Shown here: in pieces, positions 1 through 8,626 of the stretch
Layout of the letters: every line of letters starts with the position of its first letter
Numbering within the stretch: position 1 is the stretch's first letter
DNA from: Streptomyces sp. V4I2
GTDB taxonomy: Bacteria; Actinomycetota; Actinomycetes; Streptomycetales; Streptomycetaceae
Direction of reading: 5' to 3'
DNA: 64,000 nucleotides
Assembly: GCF_030817655.1 (NCBI RefSeq)
Contig: NZ_JAUSZM010000003.1
Span: 3,472,001 to 3,536,000, forward strand
Translations under genes and position numbers: made by a program
The notes under the pieces: model-generated
Seen by the model: only the letters and a program-made list of their open reading frames with translations
The model's database searches: none
What the model was told of the DNA's origin: nothing

Positions 1-345
1 ACAACTGATGCCCACGTCGATCACCCCCGCCGCGACCATGTTGGCCACCATGTGGGAGGCCTGCTGCGAGGAGCCGCACTGGCAGTCGACCGTCGTCGCC
101 GCCGTCTCGTACGGCAGCCCGACCGTCAGCCAGGCGGTGCGTGCGGGGTTCATGGACTGCTCGCCGGCGTGGGTGACCGTGCCGCCGACGATCTGTTCGA
201 CCGCGTCGGCTGGGATGCCGGTGCGGCCGAGGAGTTCACGGTAGGTCTCGCCCAGCAGATAGGCGGGGTGCAGGTTGGCGAGCGCACCGCCGCGCCTACC
301 GATGGGGGTGCGTACAGCCTCGACGATCACGGGTTCCGCGGCCAT
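1..345 (-). CDS. Acetyl-CoA acetyltransferase (thiolase), N-terminal part, cut by window edge
   Basis: The first 115 codons of a thiolase are present; the rest lies beyond position 1. The protein opens with EPVIVEAVRTPIGRRGGALA and reaches the catalytic-cysteine segment CQCGSSQQA, where the cysteine would accept the acyl group. Thiolases cleave 3-ketoacyl-CoA or condense acyl-CoAs in the cytoplasm. The start is ATG at 345, preceded on the minus strand by GGAGAGGA. It diverges from a CYP125-type P450, and FadA5-like steroid thiolases lie next to cyp125 in mycobacteria, so a role in steroid or isoprenoid side-chain degradation is plausible but inferred. Confidence 0.85.
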   Translation of the reverse strand, partial: MAAEPVIVEAVRTPIGRRGGALANLHPAYLLGETYRELLGRTGIPADAVEQIVGGTVTHAGEQSMNPARTAWLTVGLPYETAATTVDCQCGSSQQASHMVANMVAAGVIDVGISC

Positions 346-407
346 GGGGAGTTCCTCTCCTCCGATACCCGCGCGGCGCGGGGGCGTCCCGGCCCGGCCC
401 GCCACGC

Positions 408-431
408 GGAACTAGTACGTGTTCTAGTTCC
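408..431. promoter_or_regulatory. Inverted repeat, KstR-like operator
   Basis: Perfect 8-bp arms GGAACTAG and CTAGTTCC flank an 8-bp spacer. The inner 14 bases (413-426, TAGTACGTGTTCTA) match the mycobacterial KstR motif TnnAACnnGTTnnA at all but one defined position and share the centre of the repeat. It lies 63 bp before the thiolase start. KstR is the TetR-family repressor of cholesterol catabolism; whether this host has one cannot be seen here. Confidence 0.55.
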
Positions 432-510
432 ATCTGCAGTCTGCTGACCCCTCACCCCCCACCGCAAGGGGCGTGCAGGCAATTCGGGGTGCCGCACCCC
501 TTGCTACTTC

Positions 511-524
511 TAGAACCCGTTACT
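511..524. promoter_or_regulatory. Second KstR-like half-palindrome
   Basis: TAGAACCCGTTACT keeps the AAC-2nt-GTT core of the KstR motif and misses only the last position. It lies 57 bp before the P450 start, so each of the two divergent genes has one such site. Confidence 0.4.
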
Positions 525-580
525 ACCTTCACGGCAGCCTTGTCCCTGATGGACCGTCAGATGGCTGGAGTGAGTTGCCG

Positions 581-1816
581 ATGCCCTGTCCAGCGCTTCC
601 CGACGGGTTCGACTTCACCGATCCCGATCTGCTGCAACACCGCGTACCTCTCCCGGAGTTCGCCGAGCTGCGCCGGGCCGAGCCGGTCCACTGGGTCCCC
701 CAGCCCTCGAACCTCGCCGGCTTCCAGGACGAGGGGTACTGGGCCGTCACCCGGCACGCGGACGTCAAGTACGTCTCGACGCACCCGGAGCTGTTCTCCT
801 CGTACCTCAACACGGCGATCATCCGCTTCAACGAGCACATCGAGCGCGACGCGATCGACGCCCAGCGGCTGATCCTGCTCAACATGGACCCGCCGGAGCA
901 CACGCGGGTCCGCCAGATCGTGCAGCGGGTGTTCACGCCGAGGGCCATCCGCGCGCTGGAGGACAACCTGCGCGCCCGCGCCCTCGCGATCGCGGCGAAC
1001 GCACGCGCCCGCACCGGGTCCTTCGACTTCGTCACCGAAGTCGCCTGCGAACTGCCCCTGCAGGCCATCGCCGAGCTCATCGGCATCCCGCAGGACGACC
1101 GGGCCAAGATCTTCGACTGGTCCAACAAGATGATCTCGTACGACGATCCGGAGTACGCGATCACCGAGGAGGTCGGCCAGGAGTCGGCCACCGAGCTCAT
1201 CGCCTACGCGATGAACATGGCCGCCGACCGAAAGCAGTGCCCCGCGAAGGACATCGTGACGACCCTGGTGTCGGCCGAGGACGAGGGCAACCTCAACTCG
1301 GACGAGTTCGGGTTCTTCGTGCTGATGCTGGCCGTGGCCGGCAACGAGACCACGCGCAACGCCATCACCCACGGCATGCACGCCTTTCTCACCAACCCCG
1401 AGCAGTGGGAGCTGTACAAGGCGGAGCGTCCGGCGACCGCCGCCGAGGAGATCGTCCGCTGGGCCACCCCGGTCAACTCCTTCCAGCGCACCGCCACCCA
1501 GGACACCGAACTCGGCGGCAAGCAGATCAAGAAGGGCGACCGCGTCGGCCTCTTCTACGCCGCCGCCAACCACGACCCCGAGGTCTTCGAGAACCCGGAC
1601 GTCTTCGACATCACCCGCGACCCGAACCCCCACCTCGGCTTCGGCGGCGGAGGCCCGCACTACTGCCTCGGCAAGTCCCTGGCGGTCCTGGAGATCGACC
1701 TCATCTTCAACGCGATCGCCGACGCCATGCCCAACCTGAAACCGACGGGCGACCCGCGCCGCCTGCGCTCCGCCTGGATCAACGGCGTCAAGGAGCTTCA
1801 GGTCAGCACGAGTTGA
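581..1816 (+). CDS. Cytochrome P450, CYP125-like (steroid C26/C27 monooxygenase type)
   Basis: This 411-aa haem monooxygenase shows the I-helix AVAGNETTRN, the ExxR motif in EEIVRW and the haem-cysteine loop FGGGGPHYCLG. Long stretches resemble mycobacterial CYP125, for example the I-helix segment, EEIVRWATPV and the C-terminal RLRSAWINGVKE. CYP125 oxidises the terminal methyl of the cholesterol side chain. The ATG at 581 has GGAG 10 nt upstream and gives the usual P450 N-terminus; the reading frame is open from a GTG at 473, but that start would run across the KstR-like site. It diverges from a thiolase. No ferredoxin gene is adjacent. The physiological substrate in Streptomyces is unknown. 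Confidence 0.85.
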   Translation: MPCPALPDGFDFTDPDLLQHRVPLPEFAELRRAEPVHWVPQPSNLAGFQDEGYWAVTRHADVKYVSTHPELFSSYLNTAIIRFNEHIERDAIDAQRLILLNMDPPEHTRVRQIVQRVFTPRAIRALEDNLRARALAIAANARARTGSFDFVTEVACELPLQAIAELIGIPQDDRAKIFDWSNKMISYDDPEYAITEEVGQESATELIAYAMNMAADRKQCPAKDIVTTLVSAEDEGNLNSDEFGFFVLMLAVAGNETTRNAITHGMHAFLTNPEQWELYKAERPATAAEEIVRWATPVNSFQRTATQDTELGGKQIKKGDRVGLFYAAANHDPEVFENPDVFDITRDPNPHLGFGGGGPHYCLGKSLAVLEIDLIFNAIADAMPNLKPTGDPRRLRSAWINGVKELQVSTS

Positions 1817-1830
1817 CGTATCCCGCGTGT

Positions 1831-1878
1831 CCCGCGGTTCTCTCGTACCCCGCGGTTCTCGCGTACCCCGCGGTTCTC
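1831..1878 (+). repeat. 18-bp tandem repeat, three copies
   Basis: The 12-mer CCCGCGGTTCTC recurs at 1831, 1849 and 1867, an exact 18-bp period, just after the P450 stop codon. Confidence 0.85.
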
Positions 1879-1994
1879 GGGCCGACGGCTTCCCGGCGCC
1901 GTCGGCCCGTCCGGCCTTTCGTCCTCCCGACGGGTTGACCGCCTCCGGGGCCGACGACAGTCTGGGAGAGGGACAGCATTACGGGGGTTTTGCT

Positions 1995-4157
1995 GTGAAT
2001 GTCGTGACACGGGGGGCAGCTGCTGTCATCGGCCTCGTCCTCGTTCTCCTACTCGGGGTACCGCAGAGCACCGCGACGCCGGTCGCCCAAGCGCAGGTCG
2101 TCGAAGCGACGCCGAAGCCGTGCGGCAAGGCGAGGACGAAGCTCACGTCGTGGTTCCAGACCCCGATCGGGCGGAGGGCGTACGTCGCACGGGCGGCGAG
2201 GTACATCGACGATCCGGAAAAGGCATGGCGCAACCTCGCCATGGGATTCATCGACATCACGAACCTGGACGGCCTGAACACCAAGGGTTTGGAGGTCGTC
2301 GACGTCACGGAGTTACAGGAGAGTGACCCCGAGCTCCACCGGCAGCTCTGCCTCGACGAGAACCCGGAGATCAAGCGGTTCATCATCATCCGGAAGACCA
2401 ACAACGCCCATGCCGAGCACTCCGAAATACGCCTGCTGGAAGAGTTGGACTACCTCGGTGTGAAGGACCAGAACCGGCTCTTCGCCGTCTACACCGACCG
2501 CTCGCCCTGCCCGAGGTGTGCTCCCGAGATCCCGAAGAACGCGCGCGTGTACTACGCCGTCCCGCACGGCACGCGCTCGACAGCGGCGATGAGGAGGCTC
2601 CTCACCGCAACGGCACCGGCCACGGAGAAGAACGCGGCGTTCCGCCAGGAGGTGGCCCAGGAGAAGGAGAGGCTCGAACAGCGCGAGGAGGTGACCGAGG
2701 AGCGCAGGCGGGAAAAGGCCAGGCAAACGAGCCGCGTCTTCAGAACCGCCCGAGGGGGCGGCTCCTGCAGTCTCGGCCTCGCCTCGGCGGCGCTCACCTC
2801 CGCGGTGCGTTCGGCGTGCGGCGAGAGCGACGCGGCGGGCGGCGCCGAGAGCGGGCTCGTCAGGGCGTTGGCGGCACCCGTCGAGCAGGCCCTGGGCGGT
2901 ATCGACTTCTCCGCTCTCCAACTGCGCTACCTGTCCGACCCCGGCGACGGCAGCGGCCTGCAGTACTCCTTCCAGGCCCCGGCCTCCACCACCGGTGGCA
3001 CCTCCCCGGACCTCGGCGTGGACGCGGCGCGGCTCACCTCGGACGCCTTCTTCACCTGGCTGGCGCTGGATCCGTCGACGTACTGGGTGAATCTGAATCC
3101 GAACGAGCCGGACCGCATCGTGGATTCCCGGCTCGGCCGCACCGACGTCGGACGCGTCATGCTCCAGGCCGACCTGCGGCTCAAGAAGGACACCAGCAGG
3201 ATCCTCCACCCGGACACCGCGAGCGGCCGGGAGTTCTGGGACGGCCTGCTGGGGACGTGCACGCGGACCCGGGTGTGGATCGTGCCCGCTCCCGCGCAGG
3301 TCCGCCGTGACGATGACCGGCTCTACATCCTCGACGCGCCGCTGGACGTGCGGATGAAGTCCCAGTACCGCTCCCGCCCGGCCGAGAGCTGCCCAGGGAA
3401 CGACGTGGCCACCGAGAACCACAACGAGCGGCTGATCCAGCGCCTCGTGCTGCCCCGGCTGAAGAAGGACGTCAACTCCGGCCCGGGGTACGCCGATCTG
3501 CGCCGCGTGTATCTCGCCCGGGTGGCCGCCGAGTGGTACCGCGACCTGAGCCGGTCGCAGCAGACCACCTACGGCGATCTCGTGGACCGGGGCGACATCG
3601 GCCCGTGGACGACGAGGACGGGGTGGACGGCCGATGACACCTACGACGCGTACGTGGACTCGTACACGAACCACGAGTTCGACATCGTCCGCGAGTGGAC
3701 CGAGAACGGCGTGCGCTACCGGCGCTCGTACGTGTCCGGCGGCGTCAACCTGCGCGACGTACCGTTGCGGCAGATGTCGGACGGTTCGTTCGAGAGCCGG
3801 TACGGCGACCTGCGCGAGGACGTCGACAAGTCCCTGCGGCAGCCGTCGCCCGGCGACGCGTCCGGCACGCTGTCGCTCGGCTCCCCCACCCCGCGCCAGG
3901 CGGCCGGCCTCGGCCCGCCCGGCGACGGCTCGTCCCCGTGGGACCTGACGCTGCGTCTGCTGCCCTTCGCGGCGGCCGTGCTGCTCCTGCCGCTCGCCGT
4001 ACTGCTGCTCCGGCGGTGGCGACGCCGTCCCCTCTCCACCCCGGCCGCCGTGAGTCCCCTGCGCCAGGCGGCTCTCCGATCCGCCCGTACCCGACCCCGT
4101 CCCTCTCCACAGGGAGACAACCATGACGTCCGAGGACGAGAGGGGCCCGGCCCCTGA
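1995..4157 (+). CDS. Secreted, membrane-anchored protein with a nucleic-acid/nucleotide deaminase-like domain
   Basis: This is a 720-aa exported protein. Residues 1-33 form a signal peptide with a long Leu/Val core. The zinc-dependent deaminase signature follows: H139-A-E141 and P171-C-P-R-C175 in the context YTDRSPCPRC, so H139, C172 and C175 would bind zinc and E141 would be catalytic. Residues 210-247 are a charged Glu/Arg coiled coil. A large domain of unknown function follows (about 290-620, with NPNEPDRIVDSRLGRTD and the HNERLIQRLVLPRLKKD stretch), then one transmembrane helix near residues 645-670 and a basic tail. Such HAE/PCxxC deaminases are known as toxin domains of polymorphic toxins, but there they sit at the C-terminus. 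The open frame extends upstream to 1827; GTG 1995 was chosen because it gives the signal peptide. It overlaps the next gene by 35 bp. Substrate unknown. Confidence 0.7.
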   Translation: MNVVTRGAAAVIGLVLVLLLGVPQSTATPVAQAQVVEATPKPCGKARTKLTSWFQTPIGRRAYVARAARYIDDPEKAWRNLAMGFIDITNLDGLNTKGLEVVDVTELQESDPELHRQLCLDENPEIKRFIIIRKTNNAHAEHSEIRLLEELDYLGVKDQNRLFAVYTDRSPCPRCAPEIPKNARVYYAVPHGTRSTAAMRRLLTATAPATEKNAAFRQEVAQEKERLEQREEVTEERRREKARQTSRVFRTARGGGSCSLGLASAALTSAVRSACGESDAAGGAESGLVRALAAPVEQALGGIDFSALQLRYLSDPGDGSGLQYSFQAPASTTGGTSPDLGVDAARLTSDAFFTWLALDPSTYWVNLNPNEPDRIVDSRLGRTDVGRVMLQADLRLKKDTSRILHPDTASGREFWDGLLGTCTRTRVWIVPAPAQVRRDDDRLYILDAPLDVRMKSQYRSRPAESCPGNDVATENHNERLIQRLVLPRLKKDVNSGPGYADLRRVYLARVAAEWYRDLSRSQQTTYGDLVDRGDIGPWTTRTGWTADDTYDAYVDSYTNHEFDIVREWTENGVRYRRSYVSGGVNLRDVPLRQMSDGSFESRYGDLREDVDKSLRQPSPGDASGTLSLGSPTPRQAAGLGPPGDGSSPWDLTLRLLPFAAAVLLLPLAVLLLRRWRRRPLSTPAAVSPLRQAALRSARTRPRPSPQGDNHDVRGREGPGP

Positions 4158-4689
4158 GTTACCGGCGGGCGCCGGCCCGCCGCCCATGACGCCGCAGCAG
4201 GCGGGATCGTCGTCGTACCCGCCGGGTTCAGCGCCGTATCCTCCGGATCCGTCTCCTCCCCCGGAGCTCAGGGGATTCCCGGACGAGGAGACCGCGGCGT
4301 ATGCGGCCGAGCCGGAGCGCGGGCCCCGGCCCTACGTACGGCTGATGGCCGCGATCGGCGGGGTCGGCGCCGTGGCCCTCGTGGTCGCCGCGGTCATGGG
4401 GGCCACCACCGAACCGGCGGTGCCGCAGACCGACATGCCGCCGCCCGCGTCGATCGTGCCCACGGAACTGCTTCCGTCCGGTGTCACCGAGATGCCCCTG
4501 CCCAGTGGCTACCCGAGCGACTGGCTCACCGGGGTCCCGAGCGAGTGGCCCACCTCCTGGCCCACCGGCGGCCCGAACTACCCGACGCCGACCTTCTCCT
4601 TCCCGTCCCTGCCCGAGCTGCCGACCCTTACGGAACTCCCCAGCGGCTGGCCGAGCCTCGACCTTCCGCAGGACGGAGGTGCCCCATGA
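4123..4689 (+). CDS. Proline-rich single-pass membrane protein, unknown function
   Basis: This 188-aa protein has a Pro/Ser/Tyr-rich cytoplasmic N-terminus (1-70), one transmembrane helix (about 73-95, LMAAIGGVGAVALVVAAVMG) and an outer tail rich in Pro, Ser, Thr and Trp with repeated LPS/GWPS-type motifs. The ATG at 4123 has AGGGAG upstream, inside the 3' end of the preceding deaminase gene. Its TGA overlaps the ATG of the next gene (ATGA). I recognise no family; co-translation suggests it is part of the same membrane assembly. Confidence 0.7.
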   Translation: MTSEDERGPAPELPAGAGPPPMTPQQAGSSSYPPGSAPYPPDPSPPPELRGFPDEETAAYAAEPERGPRPYVRLMAAIGGVGAVALVVAAVMGATTEPAVPQTDMPPPASIVPTELLPSGVTEMPLPSGYPSDWLTGVPSEWPTSWPTGGPNYPTPTFSFPSLPELPTLTELPSGWPSLDLPQDGGAP

Positions 4690-6194
4690 CGACGGCACCC
4701 GGAGCTCTCCCACCGCCCCCGCCCCGGCCGCCGGCCCGCGTGCCGCGGCACGGCCTGCCGACCGCGATCGTGGTGGCGCTCGTGATGTCAGCGGCCTACG
4801 GCATCGCGCAGATCCTCTACTGGTCCACGCCCGACGTCACCTCGCCCACCTCCCTGATGGTGCTGTGGCTGAAGCCCCTGCCGGGCATCTTCGAGGCGAC
4901 GCGGATCCTGCTGCTCGTCGGCTGGGGCGTCGCGGCGGTCCTGGGCCTGTCGCTCGCCCTGCGGCGCGGCGCTCCCCCGGCCGATCCCGAAGCGCACGCC
5001 AGGACGGTCCGCGCCCACCAGTACGGCATCCTGGCGGCCCTGACCCTGCCGTACACGACGATGGCGTTCCACGTCCTGTTCCGGAGCCTGCCCCTGCTGC
5101 TGCTCTGCCTGCCCACCACGGCGGCGGCCCTGCTCCTCGTGCACCGCCTCCAGCTGTTCCGCCGGCTGCCCGGCCGGCTGCTGCTGGCCGGGTTCGGCTC
5201 GGGCGCGCTGATCGCCGCCGGGTACGGCCTCACCATGAACGTCTGGGCGTGGTGGTACGCCCCCGGCTACCTTCTCGACTGGTCGACCCCCCGGGACACG
5301 GTCCGCGCGCTCTTCGCCGTCGGCTGCTTCAACAGCGCCCTCTTCACGGAACTGGGCAAGGCCGCCGTGGTCGCCGCCCTGTACTTCCTCTGCCGGCGCC
5401 ACTTCGACGGCGTGGTCTCCGGGGTGGTCCTCGGCGCGGCCGTCGGCCTCGGGTTCAACCTCACGGAGACGGTCGCCTACATGAGCGACTACCCGGGCGC
5501 GCTCGGCTCGGCCGGCCCCGAGGCCCAGCTGCCCGTGGAGTTCTGGACCCGGCAGGTGGTCGGGCTGATGGCGGTGCACGTGGCGTTCACGGCGCTGGTG
5601 GGGGCCGGGTTCGGCGCGGCCCGCCGGCTGCGGGAGCGCAGGGACCGGGCCCTGGTCGTCGGCGCGGGGGTGCTGGCCGCGGTGGGCGGGCACTTCTGGA
5701 CGGACATCGCTCTGGGGCAGCTCGCCAAGCGGCGGGACGACTGGTTCTCCGACAGCGACGCGGTGGGGCTGCTGCTGGGGGTGCCGTTGATGACGGCCCT
5801 CACCTCGGGGGTGTTCATCGTCCTGTACGTGCTGGTCCTCAGGCAGGGACTCAGGGCGCAGCGGCTGGGACTGTCCCGCGCGCTGCGCGCGGAGGCCGCG
5901 GAGGGGGACGGCGCCGTCACGGAACCGGAGATCGGGCTCCTGCTCGCCCCGCGCCGCCGGCTCCTGCTGGAACTGCGGGTGTGGCGCCGGGACGGAGTGG
6001 CAGGCGTACGCCACCTCATGCGCCTCCAGCAGGCGCAGCTGGACCTCGCGACACAGCGCCTGCACCGTGACCGATCCGGCGCCGACATCTTCGTACCGGA
6101 TGAACGGCCGCTGCGAGACCGCGTACTGGAACTGAAGGGAGCGCCCATGGCCCCGGAACCGCCCGCCCTGCCGGCGCGGGGAGCGCTGTCATGA
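4686..6194 (+). CDS. PrsW-family intramembrane metalloprotease homologue
   Basis: This 502-aa polytopic membrane protein has roughly nine hydrophobic helices after a Pro-rich N-terminus. It carries motifs of the PrsW/CPBP-like membrane protease superfamily: E222-L-G-K225 (the second half of EExxK), F257-N-L-T-E261 (FxxxE), H298 and H336-F-W-T-D340. The first Glu of EExxK is Thr here. PrsW of Bacillus cleaves the anti-sigma factor RsiW. A cytoplasmic tail (about 395-502) follows the last helix. ATG 4686 overlaps the upstream TGA by 4 bp, and its own TGA overlaps the next ATG. Cleavage of a membrane partner from this operon is a natural hypothesis, not shown. Confidence 0.7.
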   Translation: MTTAPGALPPPPPRPPARVPRHGLPTAIVVALVMSAAYGIAQILYWSTPDVTSPTSLMVLWLKPLPGIFEATRILLLVGWGVAAVLGLSLALRRGAPPADPEAHARTVRAHQYGILAALTLPYTTMAFHVLFRSLPLLLLCLPTTAAALLLVHRLQLFRRLPGRLLLAGFGSGALIAAGYGLTMNVWAWWYAPGYLLDWSTPRDTVRALFAVGCFNSALFTELGKAAVVAALYFLCRRHFDGVVSGVVLGAAVGLGFNLTETVAYMSDYPGALGSAGPEAQLPVEFWTRQVVGLMAVHVAFTALVGAGFGAARRLRERRDRALVVGAGVLAAVGGHFWTDIALGQLAKRRDDWFSDSDAVGLLLGVPLMTALTSGVFIVLYVLVLRQGLRAQRLGLSRALRAEAAEGDGAVTEPEIGLLLAPRRRLLLELRVWRRDGVAGVRHLMRLQQAQLDLATQRLHRDRSGADIFVPDERPLRDRVLELKGAPMAPEPPALPARGALS

Positions 6195-6541
6195 CCGGCT
6201 CCCGTGCCGTGCGGCTGCTGGCCCTGGCCGCGGCCATCGTGGTCCTCGTGCTCGGCGGGCCCTCGTCCGCCTCGGCGCAGTGTCTGCCCCCCGCCTACCA
6301 CAGCGACCTGCCGGGTGGCAGCGGGAGCTGCCCGGAGCAGGTCGCGGGCAGTGCGTCGGCCGTCGTGTGGGCGGTGCTGGTGCTCGCCGCGGGGCTGTGG
6401 CTCGCCCGGGCGCTGTCCCGCTCGCGGGACACGACGGACGACGACCTGGCGGTCGTCGACTCCGTGTTCAGCCGGCCCGCGCCCGAAGGGAGTCCGGAGA
6501 GCGGCACCAGCGGTGGGACCGGCGGGCCCGCGCCTTCGTGA
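6191..6541 (+). CDS. Small exported membrane protein, unknown function
   Basis: This 116-aa protein has a signal peptide (1-28, ending SASA before Gln), a short outer loop with two cysteines (CLPP and SCPEQ), one transmembrane helix (about 52-73) and an acidic then Gly/Ser-rich cytoplasmic tail. It is the last gene of the operon, joined to the PrsW homologue by an ATGA overlap. No family is recognised. Confidence 0.65.
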   Translation: MTGSRAVRLLALAAAIVVLVLGGPSSASAQCLPPAYHSDLPGGSGSCPEQVAGSASAVVWAVLVLAAGLWLARALSRSRDTTDDDLAVVDSVFSRPAPEGSPESGTSGGTGGPAPS

Positions 6542-6571
6542 CCAGGTCGCCGGGGGCGCGGGCGGGGCGGG

Positions 6572-8626
6572 TCAGCTCGGTGCGGGGTCCTTCACCAGTG
6601 ACGGTTCGTTGCTGACCCGCCCGGCCTGCGCGCTCCTGGCCCGCGGCCCCTGGAACAGATAGGCCAGCCCGAACCCGGCCGCCACGACCACCGCGCCGCC
6701 CGCCGCGTCCAGTACCCAGTGGTTGCCGGTCACCACGATCGCCGTAACCGTGAAGAGCGGGTGCAGCAGGCCCAGCGCCTTCATCCACCATCTCGGGGCG
6801 ATGATCGCGATGACGAGGCCGCACCACAGGGACCAGCCGAAGTGGAGGGACGGCATCGCCGCGTACTGGTTGGTGAGGGCGGTCAGGGTGCCGTAGTCCG
6901 GCTTGGTGAAGTCCTGGACGCCGTGCACGGTGTCGATGACGCCGAGGTTGGGCATCAGGCGGGGCGGGGCGAGCGGGTAGAGCCAGAAGCCGACGAGGGC
7001 GAGCAGGGTGGTGAAGCCGAGGGTGGCGCGGGCCCATCGGTAGTCGACGGGGCGGCGCCAGTACAGGATGGCGAGGACGCTCAGCGGGACGACGAAGTGG
7101 AACGACGTGTAGTAGAAGTCGAAGAAGTTCCGGATCCAGTCGACCTTGACGACGGCGTGGTTGGCCCAGTGCTCGATGTCGATGTGGAGCCAGCGCTCCA
7201 TGTCGTGGATCTGGTGGCCGTGCTTCTCCGCGCGGGCCCGGCCGGCCGAGTTGGATCCGCCGGTCGCCGCGAGTCTGACCTGCTGGTAGGCGGCGTAGGT
7301 GACGCGGATGAGCAGGAGTTCCAGCAGCAGGTTCGGGCGGCTGAGGACCCGGCGCAGGAAGGGCAGCAGCGGGACCTGCTTGAGGCGTGCCGGGACGGGT
7401 TCGGCGTACTCCGTCGGGATCGGTGACCGGTAGTGCGCCGAGGTGCGGGACAGGAACGGGATGACGGTGGCCGCCGCGACGGCCGCGAGCAGCACCACGT
7501 TGTCGCGCAGGGCGTACAGCGCCGGCATGTTCGGCAGCATCATCTTCGCGGGCAGCGTCATCACCAGGACGACGGCGACCGGCCACACATAGCGGTCGGA
7601 GGCCCGCTTGCCGACCCGGCCGACGACCGCGAGCAGCACCCACAGCAGCTGGTGCTGCCAGGTGGTCGGCGAGACGGCGATCGCGGCGCAGCCGGTGATC
7701 GCGACGGCGAGCAGGAGCTGTCCGTCCCGCGCGTAGCGCACGGCCCGGTGCACGCCGAGGGTGGCGACCGCGGCGCCCAGCAGCAGGAAGAGCGTGATCT
7801 CCAGCGGGCCGGAGAGGCCGAGGCGGAGCAGGAACCCGTGCAGGGACTGGTTGGCGAGGTCGTCGGCCTTGCCGCCGAGGCCGACGCCGGCCATGTGGTG
7901 CACCCAGTAGGTGTACGAGTCGTGCGGCATCGCCGCCCAGACCAGCGCCGTGCATCCGGCGAAGGTCACGCCGGTGGACAGGGCGGCCTGGCGGCGGCCG
8001 GTGAACCACAGCAGCGGGGCGAACAGCAGGACCGTGGGCTGGAGTGCGGCGGCGATGCCGATGAGGAGGCCGCTGGCGCGCTGGCCGCGTACGGAGAAGC
8101 AGCCGAGCAGCACGAGCAGGACCGGGATGATGCTGGTCTGGCCGAGCGAGAGCGTGTTGCGCACCGGCAGCGACAGCATCAGCAGGCTGATCGCGACGGG
8201 TGCGGCGAGCAGGGAGGTACGGCGGCTGACCGGCTGAGGCAGGGCGCGGGCGGCGACCAGGCCGAGCGCGACGACCAGCAGGAGGGTGCCGAAGGTCCAG
8301 CCCCAGCCGAGGGCCTGCTCGGCCGCTCGGGTGAGCGGTTTCATGACCCATCCGCCGAAGGGCGTGCCGGTGAAGCGCGTCGAGTCGTACAGCGAGCCCT
8401 TCACATGCAGGACACCGTTCGGACCGACCCAGGTCTCCAGATCCGTCAGCCGCTCCCCCCGGGGCGTACTGAGGACGACAGCCACCTGTCGTACGGCGAT
8501 GACCACGGCGACCAGCCACAGGCCGAGCCGGGCCGCGCGCAGGCGGGCCTGGGCAGCCGCAGCCGTGCCGACGGCTGTCGCTCCGAAAGCTTCCGCCGGT
8601 CGCCCACTGTGCTCCGCATTCGCCAC
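6572..8626 (-). CDS. Glycosyltransferase family 87 / PAP2 phosphatase fusion, integral membrane
   Basis: This 684-aa protein has two parts. Residues about 35-430 form a multi-helix GT-C (GT87, polyprenol-phosphate-mannose-type) transferase with the acidic loop LTDLETWVGP. Residues about 450-670 form a PAP2-type phosphatase with AMPSLHFGW (the PSxH element) and GNHWVLDAAGG (catalytic His and Asp). A linker rich in Arg separates them. This suggests lipid-linked sugar transfer and lipid phosphate removal at the membrane in one polypeptide. The start is GTG 8626 with GACGAGGC upstream. It converges with the deaminase operon. The sugar and lipid substrates cannot be read from the sequence. Confidence 0.8.
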   Translation of the reverse strand: MANAEHSGRPAEAFGATAVGTAAAAQARLRAARLGLWLVAVVIAVRQVAVVLSTPRGERLTDLETWVGPNGVLHVKGSLYDSTRFTGTPFGGWVMKPLTRAAEQALGWGWTFGTLLLVVALGLVAARALPQPVSRRTSLLAAPVAISLLMLSLPVRNTLSLGQTSIIPVLLVLLGCFSVRGQRASGLLIGIAAALQPTVLLFAPLLWFTGRRQAALSTGVTFAGCTALVWAAMPHDSYTYWVHHMAGVGLGGKADDLANQSLHGFLLRLGLSGPLEITLFLLLGAAVATLGVHRAVRYARDGQLLLAVAITGCAAIAVSPTTWQHQLLWVLLAVVGRVGKRASDRYVWPVAVVLVMTLPAKMMLPNMPALYALRDNVVLLAAVAAATVIPFLSRTSAHYRSPIPTEYAEPVPARLKQVPLLPFLRRVLSRPNLLLELLLIRVTYAAYQQVRLAATGGSNSAGRARAEKHGHQIHDMERWLHIDIEHWANHAVVKVDWIRNFFDFYYTSFHFVVPLSVLAILYWRRPVDYRWARATLGFTTLLALVGFWLYPLAPPRLMPNLGVIDTVHGVQDFTKPDYGTLTALTNQYAAMPSLHFGWSLWCGLVIAIIAPRWWMKALGLLHPLFTVTAIVVTGNHWVLDAAGGAVVVAAGFGLAYLFQGPRARSAQAGRVSNEPSLVKDPAPS

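Noticed and set aside
473..580. Upstream GTG start for the P450
   Set aside because: The extension would cross the KstR-like site, has no P450-like sequence, and ATG 581 has GGAG at proper spacing.
2516..3310. Alternative 264-aa frame overlapping the deaminase gene
   Set aside because: Arg/Gly-rich shadow frame; the main frame carries the signal peptide, catalytic motif and membrane anchor.
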